Shown here one piece after another: positions 1 to 10,874 of a stretch of DNA of 24,721 nucleotides (the first letter of the stretch is position 1; each line of letters begins with the position of its first letter). The DNA lies in assembly GCA_048213135.1 (NCBI GenBank), contig PS015176.1, positions 3,085 to 27,805 of the forward strand, in the 5' to 3' direction. The notes under the pieces are model-generated. The model saw nothing but the letters and a program-made list of their open reading frames with translations, searched no databases and was not told the origin of the DNA. Source of the stretch: Reclinomonas americana ATCC 50394 (lineage: Eukaryota; Jakobida; Jakobea; Jakobida). The position numbers were made by a program, and so were the translations under genes.

Positions 1-101
1 GTGTGTCGTGTGTGTCGATTTGTCGATGGTGGTACGACGACGTCGTACGATACTACTTCGTTCTCGTCTCACACTCTCTCTCTCTCTCTCTCTCTCACCT
101 A

Positions 102-146
<45 letters not shown>

Positions 147-1622
147 TCTGTCTCTCTCTCTCTCTCTCTCACCCTTTCCCCTCACAGGCGGCAACGCATC
201 TGGTGGTGGTGGTGGTGGTGGTGGCAAGCACGGTGGCAGTTCTGGCCGAGGAGGCAGCCACGATGCAGGCGGAGCTGCTGCTGCTGCTGCTGCTCCTGGT
301 GGTGGTGGTGGAGGCTCCGTGGGAGGTCGCGCCTTTGCCAGTGCCTTCGGGTTCGATCCAGACTCGATGCCGATGCAACTCGGCATGCAGTACGGCACCC
401 AGTTGCTCTCCAACGGGACGGCGGTGGTGCAGAAGAATGTTGCGTTGCTGTTGCTGACTTGCCCGCTCACCCGTGCGACTGTGGGATTGACACGTGCGAG
501 CGGGCAGCTTGGGCGCTGGTTCTCGGCCGATGGTCTGCGCTACTACTTTGCCGTCTCGCAGCACTACGTGATGACCAAGCTGGCGATGCTGTTCTTCCCG
601 TTCCGCGAGGTGCGCACCAGTTCTGGGGGTGGATTGTGTTCTCTGCGGACCTCTCACATCGCACGCAGATCAAGGTGAAGCGCCAAATGGGCAACAAGAT
701 GGAGGGCGGCGTGGCCGAGTATCTGCCGCCACGCAGTGATCCCGCCGCACCGGACCTGTACTTGCCGCTCATGTCGTTGGTGTCGTACATTCTGCTGGTG
801 GCGTTTTACCACGAGGGCTCCGCGGGCAAGTTGCGCTCCTGCACTCTCTCGCTTGTCGCTCTCGCTTGTCGCTCTCGCTTGTCGCTCTCGCTTGTCGCTC
901 TCGCTTGTCGCTCTCGCTTGTCGCTCTCGCTTGTCGCTCTCGCTTGTCGCTCTCGCTTGTCGCTCTCGCTTGTCGCTCTCGCTTGTCGCTCTCGCTTGTC
1001 GCTCTCGCTTGTCGCTCTCCCTCTCCCTCTCTTTCCCTCCTTTCCTCGCTCCCTTTGCCCTCACCTGTCCCCTCCCTGCCTCACCGCTTCCCAGATTCAA
1101 TCCCGAGATCTTTGGCGTCGCCTTCTCCACGGCTGCTGTGCTGCTGGCGCTGGAGGTGCTCTGCGTCAAGTTTGGCCTGTACCTGTTCGAGATCGCCAAT
1201 GCACCGCCGTTCCTGGACTTGCTCAGCTACTCGGGATACAAGTTTGTCGGGTGCGTATCTTTCCTCCACACACATGTGCGCCGCTTCGCCCGTCTCACTG
1301 TCTATGCGCACGAAATCAGCGTGGTCGCCGCTGGTGTGCTCGGTCGCTTCTTTGGCTCCCTGGTGTGGACACTGGCGGCCTGCTACTGGGGCGCCGCCAT
1401 TTCTGCATTCTTGGTGCGTGTGTTTCTCTTCTCCTCTAGTGCGTGTGCGCGTTGCTGACCACCATCTCCACCTCCTCTTTCGTGCAGATCAAGACGCTGC
1501 TGCGGCTGGTGGCCAACGACAACTTTGGCAGTCGCGGACCGGGCGATTTGAAGCGAACGTACTTCCTTATTGGAGTCGGTGCATTGCAGTTCCCCATGTC
1601 GCTGTACTTGGCCTATGTGTGA
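1..1622 (+). CDS. YIF1: YIF1 family ER-Golgi transport membrane protein, 5' partial
   Basis: Exons as read: 188-438, 508-609, 669-829, 1095-1250, 1320-1413, 1488-1622 (stop TGA); positions 1-187 are the end of an upstream intron, so the start codon lies outside. The joined product has about 298 visible residues. It opens with a Gly/Ala-rich tail, then MQLGMQYGTQLLSNG, LRYYFAVSQHYV, LFFPFR and APDLYLPLMSLVSYILL, followed by hydrophobic segments including FLDLLSYSGYKFVG and ending FPMSLYLAYV. The order and spacing match Yif1, which partners Yip1-type proteins in COPII/Golgi membranes with a cytosolic N-terminus and several C-terminal membrane spans. Joining 829 to 1095 gives GKFNPEIFG, the expected conserved stretch, so that junction is secure. 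Two introns (439-507 and 830-1094) begin GTTGCG. The junction 609/669 is less certain because the loop there is poorly conserved. The gene converges on the phosphatase gene, with 69 bp between stop codons. Confidence 0.9.
73..170. repeat. CT microsatellite in YIF1 intron
   Basis: Almost pure CT dinucleotides, briefly interrupted near 97-104 and 145-150, make up most of the visible part of this intron and run toward the acceptor at 186-187. The tract probably doubles as an extended polypyrimidine stretch. It creates artificial Leu/Ser-rich reading frames that are not genes. Confidence 0.95.
849..1017. repeat. 13-bp minisatellite, 13 perfect copies, inside YIF1 intron 830-1094
   Basis: The unit TCGCTTGTCGCTC is repeated head to tail thirteen times without a mismatch that I can see. 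It fills most of a 265-nt intron that would otherwise be ordinary in size. All three frames stay open through it because 13 is not a multiple of 3 and no stop arises, which explains the long Leu/Ser/Arg frames there. The perfection of the array suggests recent expansion. Confidence 0.95.
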
Positions 1623-1691
1623 CCGACAGACCAGACCCACAAAATGAACGAAAAAATGGTCAGTGGTGACTAAGAAATGTTGCTCCGTGCC

Positions 1692-2637
1692 TCACTGCCA
1701 GGGCTCGGCGCGCAGCACCACTCGCCCCTTGATTCGTCCCTGTTGCGCGCCGTAGTGGTAAATGGGGACTTCAAAGTCGAGAGGCTCGGCGACGTTGAGG
1801 GCGCTGAGCGACAGCACCGCAGCACCGAGGTAGTCGTCGCCGGACATGCGATCCCAGTCCATGGCGTGCAGAATGAGGACGTGGTGGCGAATGTACTCCA
1901 GGTTCCACGGGATGAATTCAAGCCGAGGCAGCGGCGCCGGCCACACCGGGTTCAGTGTCTGCGGAAAGGCAAAGTTAGTGGGAAGTCGACAAGGGTGGGG
2001 GGGGGGGGGGTGTGGAGCACTGACGCAACTCCTCTCTCGGTGCTGGTGCGCACGGTTCCCGAATTCTTGATGATCGGCGAGTGGAACATGAGGTACGGAT
2101 CGGAGAGACCATTCGGGTCGGCGGCCATCATTTCGAAGCCTGCCAAGGGAGGTGAGCAGAGATTTTGAGAGAGAGAACTGAAAGGGAAAGGGAAAGGGAA
2201 GACGAGGAGAGACACAAGGGGAGAAATGCACATAAGGAACGACATCAACGAGAGAGACCACGAATCAGAAGACGCATCAAAGGAAGGCACAAGGAAGGTC
2301 ACACACACACAAACAAAAGGCAACCATAGAAGAGGTCCGTGAACTCACCGCGCAGCGACTCGACCTCCAACACATAATTCACTGGCGTGTCCGTCAGTGG
2401 CGGCGGCACGGGCACAAGCTCGGCCGACAGAGAGTGCACAAACGGCAGGCGTGTTCGGCAGCGGAACGAGGCGAACACGGGAGAGTGATCGCTATCACAT
2501 TTTCCATGTCAGCAGACAAACAAACACGAAAGAGAGTGCGAGTTGGAGAGGGCTCTCTCTCTTGCTCTCTTACCTCTCAACCTCTCTGGGCGTGCACGTG
2601 TCTGTCTGTCTCGTTTTCCCTATCCAAGCTCCTCTCT

Positions 2638-2676
<39 letters not shown>

Positions 2677-4320
2677 NNNNNNNNNNNNNNNNNNNNNNNN
2701 NNNNNNNNNNNNNNNNNNNNNNNNNNNNNNNNNNNNNNNNNNNNNNNNNNNNNNNNNNNNNNNNNNNNNNNNNNNNNNNNNNNNNNNNNNNNNNNNNNNN
2801 NNNNNNNNNNNNNNNNNNNNNNNNNNNNNNNNNNNNNNNNNNNNNNNNNNNNNNNNNNNNNNNNNNNNNNNNNNNNNNNNNNNNNNNNNNNNNNNNNNNN
2901 NNNNNNNNNNNNNNNNNNNNNNNNNNNNNNNNNNNNNNNNNNNNNNNNNNNNNNNNNNNNNNNNNNNNNNNNNNNNNNNNNNNNNNNNNNNNNNNNNNNN
3001 NNNNNNNNNNNNNNNNNNNNNNNNNNNNNNNNNNNNNNNNNNNNNNNNNNNNNNNNNNNNNNNNNNNNNNNNNNNNNNNNNNNNNNNNNNNNNNNNNNNN
3101 NNNNNNNNNNNNNNNNNNNNNNNNNNNNNNNNNNNNNNNNNNNNNNNNNNNNNNNNNNNNNNNNNNNNNNNNNNNNNNNNNNNNNNNNNNNNNNNNNNNN
3201 NNNNNNNNNNNNNNNNNNNNNNNNNNNNNNNNNNNNNNNNNNNNNNNNNNNNNNNNNNNNNNNNNNNNNNNNNNNNNNNNNNNNNNNNNNNNNNNNNNNN
3301 NNNNNNNNNNNNNNNNNNNNNNNNNNNNNNNNNNNNNNNNNNNNNNNNNNNNNNNNNNNNNNNNNNNNNNNNNNNNNNNNNNNNNNNNNNNNNNNNNNNN
3401 NNNNNNNNNNNNNNNNNNNNNNNNNNNNNNNNNNNNNNNNNNNNNNNNNNNNNNNNNNNNNNNNNNNNNNNNNNNNNNNNNNNNNNNNNNNNNNNNNNNN
3501 NNNNNNNNNNNNNNNNNNNNNNNNNNNNNNNNNNNNNNNNNNNNNNNNNNNNNNNNNNNNNNNNNNNNNNNNNNNNNNNNNNNNNNNNNNNNNNNNCCAT
3601 TCAAAAAAAAAAGACAGCAAGCAGCGCAGACACACGCACCTCGTCCGTGTACACACGTCGGGAGCCTTCGGTGTTGCGTTCGTACTTGTAGGTGGGCGGG
3701 AACGTCGGTGGCAGCGTGTGCCAGCCGGCAAACACGCGTCCCGCTTCATGCTCGCGGATCAGTTGGTCGTGCGGCAGCAGGTCACTGATGCGGTTCTCGT
3801 TGACGAGGCGGATGACCTCGTCCCTGTCCATGTCGATGCGGTAGTTGAGGTCGCCCATCCAGAATGCGCGATCCGTCTCCGCCATGATGTCGAGGATCGG
3901 GCGGTCGAACTCCAGGCCTGCGTGAAGGGGGAAGGGGAAGGGGGAAGGAGAAGGGAGAAGTGAGAAGGCAGATGATGACAAGGATGCATTCTCACTCGCT
4001 CTGAAGACGAGAGCAAACAGCTTGATAGCTGCGTGTGCATGCATGCCTACGTTAGGATTCAGCTCTCTGTGCATGATAGAAGCACAGTGACAAGCTTGAT
4101 GACTGCGTGTGCCTGCTCGCAAATACAAGCGCCGAGCAACGGCAACTGTATACGTGCCTATGCACGACCTCAGCACTCTGACTATGCCTCTGTGTTTACC
4201 TGTCTATGTCTCTCTCATTTCCGCACCTCCACATTCTCATTGTCTGTCCAGTCCTTGCCTGTTTCGCTCTCTTCTTGCTCTCTGTCAAAAGCACCGCGCC
4301 CTCTGCCGACAGCGACGCAC

Positions 4321-4355
<35 letters not shown>

Positions 4356-4884
4356 GTAGAATGATGGAAGCAGAGTGTAGCGTTGCACGTCTGACAGCAG
4401 AGTGTGTGCGCGTGTCTACCTGTGACCTTCGATCTCTCTCTCTCCCCTCTCTCCCATGCTCTCTCACCTTCCAAAATCTCGCGGTAATCCGAGTTGCGGC
4501 GCTCGACGTGACCCTGATGCGCCGCAAAGTGCGCATTGACAAACACCATCGAGGTGAAGTTGTACGACACCGCAATCGCTGATTCACGCAGAATGAGAAC
4601 AACAGCAGGCGACGCACGAGTGACGAGTGACAAAACACACACCGACGGCGCCCTTGTTGCCGACGACATGGAGCAATCCGGTGGCCTCACGACTCGTCTG
4701 ACACCAACAGTGAGGGCAGGAATTACGAACACATTGATCTCCCACAAGCACTTTGCCTTCCTGAACGCCATCTATCTTGTTCTTGTTTGTTATCGTACCT
4801 GTTTGGCGGCCTGCGTTTCCAACATCGCCTCCGCTTCTCTTTCTCTCCCTCTTCTCCTCTCTCTCTTTTCCTCGAACGTCCTTC

Positions 4885-4939
<55 letters not shown>

Positions 4940-6230
4940 CTGCTTCTGCAGCCGACCGCGTTTTCCTTACTTCTCCTCCACATTGCTTTAATTTCCTCCG
5001 CTGGACATCTTTCTGGTCCCTCCCTCTCCCCCTTCCCGCCCTTTTCCTCCCTCCCTTCCCTTCCCTTCACCCTCCTCCACACTCACCTCAACACGCGTGA
5101 AACGATCGACGAGCACCTTGCGCGCATACATGTGAATGTGCATCTGCCCGAGTGACACACTCGCCACCAGCGAGTAATCGGCTCCAAAGTGCGCTGTCAG
5201 CGCCTCGGTCCACGGCGCAAAGTCGTTCTCCTGCGTGCCAACCACGTACACATCGTGAGCGCCCACCGGAATCCATGACGACAGGTCGGCCGGCGGCGCC
5301 TTGTTGCCTGTCGAACAAATGAGCCACATGCGACGAGCCAGCAGCCGACGCACTGCACGCACCGACATTCCAGGAGCCCACAAACAGCGTCATGTCCTCC
5401 TCAGCCGGGCGCCGATTGGAACCGTCCATAACCTGCATGCAATATTAATGCATCATGCATGAGCCACAAGAAAAACTGACGGCGACCATCATGACAAAAC
5501 ACGCAACTCCCGCGTATCGCGGGTCGGCTTGCAGCAGGAGAATGAGACTGAGCAGGGTGTCGCGGAACACTGCGCGCGACTCGTCCACCGACATGTCAAG
5601 CACACAGGCCGTCGACTGCACGGCCTCGCCAGACGCATTCAGCTCCGCAATGCCCACCAGCAAGCGCGCCGGGTTGATGGGATGCGGACGCGCAGTGAGA
5701 ATGTTCCTGCGCACGAGAGAGTGAGCGAGGGTGCAGTACACAGTGTGCGTGTGTGCGTGCATGTGTGAGAACGAAACTCGGCCGATACCACGCCCAACTC
5801 ATTGCTGCTGCTGCGCTTGTTGAAGATCAAGCGCGACGCGGTCAAATCGACAAACACGTCCGCATCCGTGCTCTACACACACGCACGCGCGCACCAGTGA
5901 GACACACACACACGCACACAAAACTCTCTCTCACAGACGCGCCTTCCACTTTCCGCTCTCCTTGTGCAACCGCACCGGGATGCGCACCGGCTCCACGTCC
6001 CACAGCGACGGCAGTGCAGCGAGACGCGCCGCCACCTCGCCAGTGGGACTCAGAGTGCCTGCAGTGCGCCCGCGAGCCTCGTCGCGCGCATCCAACAGCG
6101 CGCCCACCACCAGCGGAGGCATGGACGACGATGATGACGCACCAGCCGCAGCAGAGGAAGAAGCTGTGAGTGAGCAAGTGAGTGAGTGAGTGCAGGGGAG
6201 AGAGACAAGGGTGTGTGCGAGCTCACCCAT
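1692..6230 (-). CDS. Inositol polyphosphate 5-phosphatase with C-terminal C2 domain
   Basis: Exons (minus order): 6230-6227, 6163-5935, 5870-5799, 5706-5508, 5432-5363, 5307-5087, 4697-4643, 4578-4468, 3917-3640, [gap], 2491-2349, 2139-2054, 1958-1692. The first exon is ATG plus one base; MASSSAAAGASSS follows. About 175 N-terminal residues are unassigned. The Mg-dependent 5-phosphatase domain shows SWNVG, YVVGTQE, GNKGAV, VFVNAHFAAH, FWMGDLNYRI and SDHSPVF, the family's catalytic signatures for removing the 5-phosphate from inositol lipids or phosphates. The usual PAWCDR motif should lie in the N gap. A tiny exon near 2574-2600, ending PREVE, probably precedes 2491 because it supplies the Ser of SDH in the right phase. 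The last ~115 residues (SDPYLMF, TLNPVW, DDYLGAAVLSL) form a C2 domain, a membrane-binding module placed as in SHIP-type enzymes, but no SH2 is visible. The exact subfamily is not settled. Confidence 0.88.
1997..2010. repeat. 14-base G run in phosphatase intron
   Basis: An uninterrupted run of G on the plus strand (C on the coding strand) lies in intron 1959-2053, where it serves as a polypyrimidine stretch on the transcribed sense. The length call may be unreliable. Confidence 0.8.
2632..3596. other. CT microsatellite running into a 920-N assembly gap
   Basis: A CT tract at 2632-2676 runs directly into N at 2677-3596. The gap removes at least one exon of the phosphatase, including the expected PAWCDR motif. 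Long translated frames across the N block are meaningless. Confidence 0.95.
3918..4467 (-). other. Unusually long phosphatase intron (550 nt)
   Basis: Donor GTGAGA, acceptor CACGCAG. It holds a direct repeat of about 20 bp (near 4019-4039 and 4093-4113, sharing CTTGAT and CTGCGTGTGC, period about 74) and a CT microsatellite at 4324-4351. I see no open frame of coding quality on either strand. Another long intron, 4698-5086, holds the CT run at 4892-4937. Confidence 0.7.
4892..4937. repeat. CT microsatellite in phosphatase intron
   Basis: CT dinucleotides inside intron 4698-5086, flanked by further pyrimidine-rich or purine-rich sequence. No coding signal. Confidence 0.95.
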
Positions 6231-6297
6231 GACGAGTTTAGGCGGACCAATCGATCGGCAATCCACTTTGATCCAAAGCAAACTCTTTGCGATACGC
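6231..6297. promoter_or_regulatory. 67-bp divergent intergenic region, probable bidirectional promoter
   Basis: It lies between the start codon of the phosphatase (6230, minus) and that of the armadillo-like gene (6298, plus). It contains one CCAAT pentamer next to the palindromic CGATCG (GGACCAATCGATCGG). No TATA box is seen. With only 67 bp between ATGs, the two core promoters must overlap each other or each other's transcribed leader. The inference rests on both start codons being right; the phosphatase ATG is followed at once by an intron, which makes that start the less certain one. Confidence 0.55.
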
Positions 6298-9200
6298 ATG
6301 AGCGATTCTCCGCAGCTGCTGCCTTTGCCTCTGCCGCCTTCACCACCGGCGGCTTCCGCGGCTCGACGGCCCGCAGCGATGAAGCGACTGCTGGACGAGT
6401 CGCTCTCGCAGTCGGCGCTCGATGGCTCCGAGAGCAGTGGCGACTTGCCGCGCTTGTTGCTGGCGCGTGCGGCCTCGCCGACTGTCGCCGCCTCGTTGTC
6501 GTCGCAGCCGTGGATGTTGTTGTCGACGTTGCATTCGTCGGCGTCGCCGTCCATGTCGCTGCCGCCGGATGTGCTGACCGAGGCCGCGCGGGTGCTGGCA
6601 TCGGCGTCGGAGGTGACCGAGGCCAACTGGCAGCGCCTGGTCGACACACTGGCGTTTGTGGAGAGCCGTGTGGGTGAGTGGGCCTTGCTGCCTATACCAG
6701 TGTCTCTCGACCGCTTTTGATCAACAGGTGCAGAGTGGGAACCGCAGCATGCAATGTCGATCCTGACCGCGGAGGATGTGACCGCGCTGACGGATCTATT
6801 GAATCGCCCGTCGTCGGCAGACAAGGTGGCGTCACAGGCCGTTCGTCACGGCTGCTTCACGGCACTGGTTGTGATCCACGAGGGTGAGTTTCGTCGTCGT
6901 GGTGGCAGCACAGTGCCGACTCGTTGTTGATTCCGCCGCAGCCGCAACGCAGCACGAGGCCCCACAGCTTGTCAAACTGGTGGTCCACGGCCTCGTGCCG
7001 CACTTCCGCCGAGTGGTCAAGCACATTCTTGTGCAGCTGCAGTCGTGTCCGCTGACGGGCCAGCCGAATGCCGCGGTGCGGTTGCTGCTGGCTGTGGGTG
7101 CGTCATGCTGCTCGAGCACGTCTCGCTCTCGCTGCTCTGCTGAATCGTCGATGGCCGCGCAGTGCAAGCTCGCTCTCCCCGTCTCAAGACTCAGTGCTCG
7201 GCAAACGTGCATTTGTTCCTGCTGGAGGTGCTGCGGCGTCCGCGGATCGACGCTGCACTCCGCGCGCGCGTGCATCACCTGCTGGGTTGCATTGGTGTGT
7301 GCATGCGCATCTTTGTGTGCCTGTGTGTTTACGTTAGTGACCTTTTGCATCGTTGGCAGTTCAACGCTCCCGGTACCGTCGCCTGGTCATCGATCTGTGT
7401 GCGCCCGGCTACCCTTCTGCGCTGCACCTGGCGCTGTCCGACGCATTCTACCTGCTGACGCTCCCCGATGTCACGCCAGAGTGCCGCAACCTTGTTCTGT
7501 GTAGTCTTCGCTGGCTTGGTGATTCGTACTGCTGCTTGTGGTCCACTGTTTGCACGCTCACCAACTCTCGTGTCGTGCAGTGACGGAGAACTCGCCTGCC
7601 AGTCTCCTGGCGGCCGCAGTGAAGATGAGCGTCACCTCGCCGTTGTGGCACCACCTGCAGAAACTGCGACCCGAAGTCGCCTCCGACGAGGTAATCAGTG
7701 TGCTGTCGGTGCTGTGGCGACTCTCGCGCTTTGTCAAGTCGATGGAGATGAGCGATGACAGCGGAAGCAGCCAAGCCACTCGTTTCGTTTCTCATTCGGC
7801 AGTGGGTCACACCAGTCAGCTGCATGCTGACAGGTGTGCGTCTGCAGAGTACTGTGTGGATTGGCCGCTGCACCCGGAGGCCTTGCCATGGCTTCTTGCC
7901 TGCGTGCACCATCAGCGGGCGGAGGAAACGATTGTTCCGGCCGTTGGCTTGTTGCGCGCCGCGAGTGCGTATGTGCAGTGTGGCACACCTGCTTGGGCGT
8001 AGAGTTGCTGACTCGCGTCTCGCAGCGTGGACTCCGGTTATCGCCAAGCGTGCACTGGTGGAGGGTGCGGTGGGTGTGCTGCAGCGGCTGATTTGCTACG
8101 GTGGCGATTTGGAGCGCAGTCGGTACACGGTGGCGAGTCTGCTGGAGACTGTTGTGACGTCGGGTGCGTCACCCCTGCGTGAGACACTTGGATTCGAGGT
8201 GGGCGACGATCTCATTGTTGTCGCAGGGTGTACAAGACCAGGCAAGGCAATGCTGGACATTCCTGGGTTCAATATTGCGAGCGAGGTGCAACGTGTGATG
8301 CGCATGGTCGAGAGTCTGGTGATTGGCCCGTTTCTGGCCCCATGCTTGCGCACTCTTGTGCACTGTGAGTCGCATGTCACAGTTTTGTGCAGCACGCTGT
8401 TTTTGGCTCATGCGTGTCTTCAACCCAGTGCTGTTGGTCGGCGGCGTCGGTGGCGTCGCGGTGCCAGTGGTCCCTGAGTCGCTCATCGGTCGATGTCGTG
8501 ACCTGGTGCACAAGTCGGCAGAGACCTCGTTGCAAATGGCCGCGCTTCGCCTGCTAGAGACTGTCGGTTTGTTCCCTCCTGCCGCACCCGCGCGTCTGCC
8601 GAAGAGGTCACGTGCAATGCACTTGATTCACAGCACTGGTTGCCGCTCTCGGCAAGACACTCGGTCTCGTGTCGAGCCTGGTCGAGGTTCTCCACCGCGG
8701 ATGCCACGCGCGTGTTGAAGCTGCCATTCTCTCCCTTCTCTCTCACATTGGTCAGTATCGCGTGTCGTGTGCCGCCGATGTCGTTGCAGCTCATGCGTCG
8801 GTGCAGGCGAGAGTGATGTCAAGGCCTTGCATGTGCGAGGCATTCGAAGTGCTCTGGCTGCGCTCCTCAGCAACGGCTGCAGCACGATCGAGGTCTTGGC
8901 GGCGCGATTGTTCCTCTTGTTGTGTGCGTGCATGGGTCTCGATGCTTGTGTCCGGTGTGTGTGTCGGCTGACTGACTACCGCGCTTGGTTGCTGCAGATC
9001 GGGGAGCGAACAGGAAGCTGCAGTTGGCACACTTCGTGCCGCAAGTGACACAGGCCGCGCAGTCGGCCGCTACAGACGCACAACCATTGCTGTGCGAACT
9101 GTTGGCGCGCATGGGTTCGCTCGCGTCCCTTGCCGATGCTGATTATGTGAAAACTCAACGAGTCTGATGTAACGCAGTGGCTGATCAAGTTCACCCGTGC

Positions 9201-10836
9201 AAGGAATTAGGAGCGCTGGTGATACCTGTCATGAAGGCGGCTGTGCAGATGGCTGTGCAAGGCGGCGACGTGAAAGTAGCACTCACTCTTGGTATGGTCT
9301 CGAGCACACTGCGCTGCCTCATCATTCACCTCGCTTACGCTGCACCTCCTCAGTCAAGGAGTGCGCCGAGGTGTCACCAGAGGCGCTGGCGTCGTCGATG
9401 GTGGGTCCACTTGCAAGTGTACGGTATCCGCTGGCACACCAGCCGGCGTGGTGGATTACGACGCGAGTTCTCGGTCTGTCAGTGAGAGGCGAATGTGGTG
9501 GAGAGGTGTCGGTGACCGCTCACTTTATTCTTTTTTTGACAAGTGTCGCGAGATGCATCGATGCTGGAGTGCTTTGGCGCACACGACAAGGTGTTTGAGG
9601 AGATGATGGTGCAGACGCTCGATGCACGGACCAGCGTGACGCCGACTGCTGTTGGTGCCATGCTTGGCACGCTGCTGTCACTCGGTACTGTCCACTTCGT
9701 TGTTGTCGACGATGCTTTCCCTTTCGTCCGTCTCACTCCCAACGCAGTGTCTCGGCACGACTCGTATGTTGCACTGGTGGAGCGACGATTGGCGTGCCTG
9801 GTGGATCTACTGTTGCGACCCGACGACGTTCCATTAACAACCTTGTTTGGCGCCCTGGGCGTGCTGATCAACTATGGTTCGGCGCGCCGTGCTGATCATC
9901 CCCACGCGCTCGCAGTGCCTGAGTGGTGTGCACCTGTCGCAGTGAATCGACTACCCGAATCGAGCTGGGACAGTGGAGACCAGCAGGCGTTGGTGCGAGG
10001 CGAAGTGATGCAGCGTGTGGTGGCATTGATCGGCAGCGAGGATCACTTGGTGCGGAGTCGAGCAGTGGCGCTGCTCGGGAATCTGCGTGAGTGACACGTG
10101 AAGAGAGTTTTCCTGCATTTCCATGTGCCCCTCACTCACCTCCCATCTGCGTGCCTGCATTGCAGTCGCCGCCACCCGTCGCGCCGTAGTGCTGGTGTCG
10201 CCTTCAGCGCTGAGCCGATCCCTGTGTGTGATATTCAGGAACGACCGCGACCGCCCTGCCATGCTGCAGCATGCACTACGCGTGCTCAGCCAGCTGAGTT
10301 GCGTCTATCAGGGGGGAGGGAAGTGAGATAAAGTATCGTGTCTGACTGGCGACCTCGCTCCACTCCGCAGGTTCCCAGTCCATCTCGTTGCGCAGCGAGC
10401 TGTTTGACACGCAGGTCATGCACTGCTTGATCAAGTTGCTGTCGTCGAGCGTGGAGAGCGTGCTCATCTACGCCATGTATGCGGTGTCGCAATGCGGTCA
10501 GTGATCCGTGTCTGTGTCCACTCACCTTTGCGCGCTCTCACCAGTCACCACAGTGCACAACAACGAAAAAAATCGCAACGATTTCATCAACGACGACGGC
10601 CTGTACACGCTCATTCACATCACCGACCGGCACTGTCACAGCGCACTGGCACGGGAGGTGATGGCGCGTACACTGGCCGATTTCGGTATGTCTTCGGTCA
10701 ATATGCCAGTCACGTGGCGCCATTCTCACCCCCCAGAAAATGCGCAGCTCCGTACGACGAGATGGCCAAGCTCCTTAGCCTGCAGCGGGAACACTTGGTG
10801 AAGTCCGGCCACACTCCAGGCATCGTGCGGCTGTGA
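6298..10836 (+). CDS. Armadillo/HEAT-like repeat protein, 22 exons all joined in phase 1
   Basis: Exons: 6298-6673, 6728-6883, 6942-7097, 7163-7294, 7360-7518, 7581-7781, 7848-7964, 8026-8163, 8227-8364, 8429-8566, 8634-8750, 8807-8923, 8998-9114, 9178-9291, 9354-9473, 9544-9684, 9748-9876, 9943-10086, 10166-10297, 10371-10496, 10554-10685, 10748-10836. The coding total is 3189 nt, giving 1062 residues. After a low-complexity N-terminus of about 110 residues the whole protein is alpha-helical repeat. Most exons end with a helix such as RAVALLGNL, ALRVLSQL or AILSLLSHI, the third-helix pattern of armadillo repeats. Exon lengths of 114-159 nt equal one 38-53-residue repeat. Such solenoids bind protein partners; no enzyme motif or membrane segment is seen. 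I do not recognise the family, so no function is proposed. Start chosen as the first ATG of the open exon. Confidence 0.85.
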
Positions 10837-10874
10837 ATGAAAGATCAATCGACAAACACTCAAACTTAACAACC
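10837..10874 (+). promoter_or_regulatory. 38-bp tandem intergenic spacer
   Basis: Only 38 bp separate the stop of the armadillo-like gene from the DDX42 start. The sequence is A-rich, without AATAAA or TATA. The 3' end of the first gene and the promoter and leader of the second must overlap coding sequence of their neighbours, or a 5' exon of DDX42 lies elsewhere. Confidence 0.6.

Noticed and set aside
1-678. Long plus-strand frames across the CT repeats and Gly-rich region
   Set aside because: The first part translates microsatellite. Only 188-438 and 508-609 are coding; the rest are introns read through.
849-1017. CRISPR-like or telomere-like array
   Set aside because: A 13-bp unit with no spacers, inside an intron of a eukaryotic gene. 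It is a minisatellite.
2397-3963. Large frames spanning the 920-N gap, on both strands
   Set aside because: N positions carry no stops, so the frames are artefacts of the gap.
3968-4182. Intronic C/D snoRNA suggested by GATGATGA at 3970 and CTGA boxes
   Set aside because: The boxes are 30 or 200 bases apart, there is no terminal stem that I can see, and the surrounding sequence is repetitive.
4536-4991. Plus-strand frame opposite the phosphatase exons
   Set aside because: It is the shadow of exons 4578-4468 and 4697-4643 continued into CT repeat.
7538-8002. Continuous 154-codon frame in the armadillo-like gene taken as one exon
   Set aside because: A 66-nt segment (7782-7847) has donor and acceptor, fits the usual intron size and leaves a 117-nt exon like its neighbours. 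The intron is in frame, so read-through is expected.
9115-9177. Premature stop (TGA near 9167) in the armadillo-like gene, suggesting a pseudogene
   Set aside because: The stop lies in a 63-nt intron beginning GTTCGC; joining 9114 to 9178 restores the frame in phase 1.
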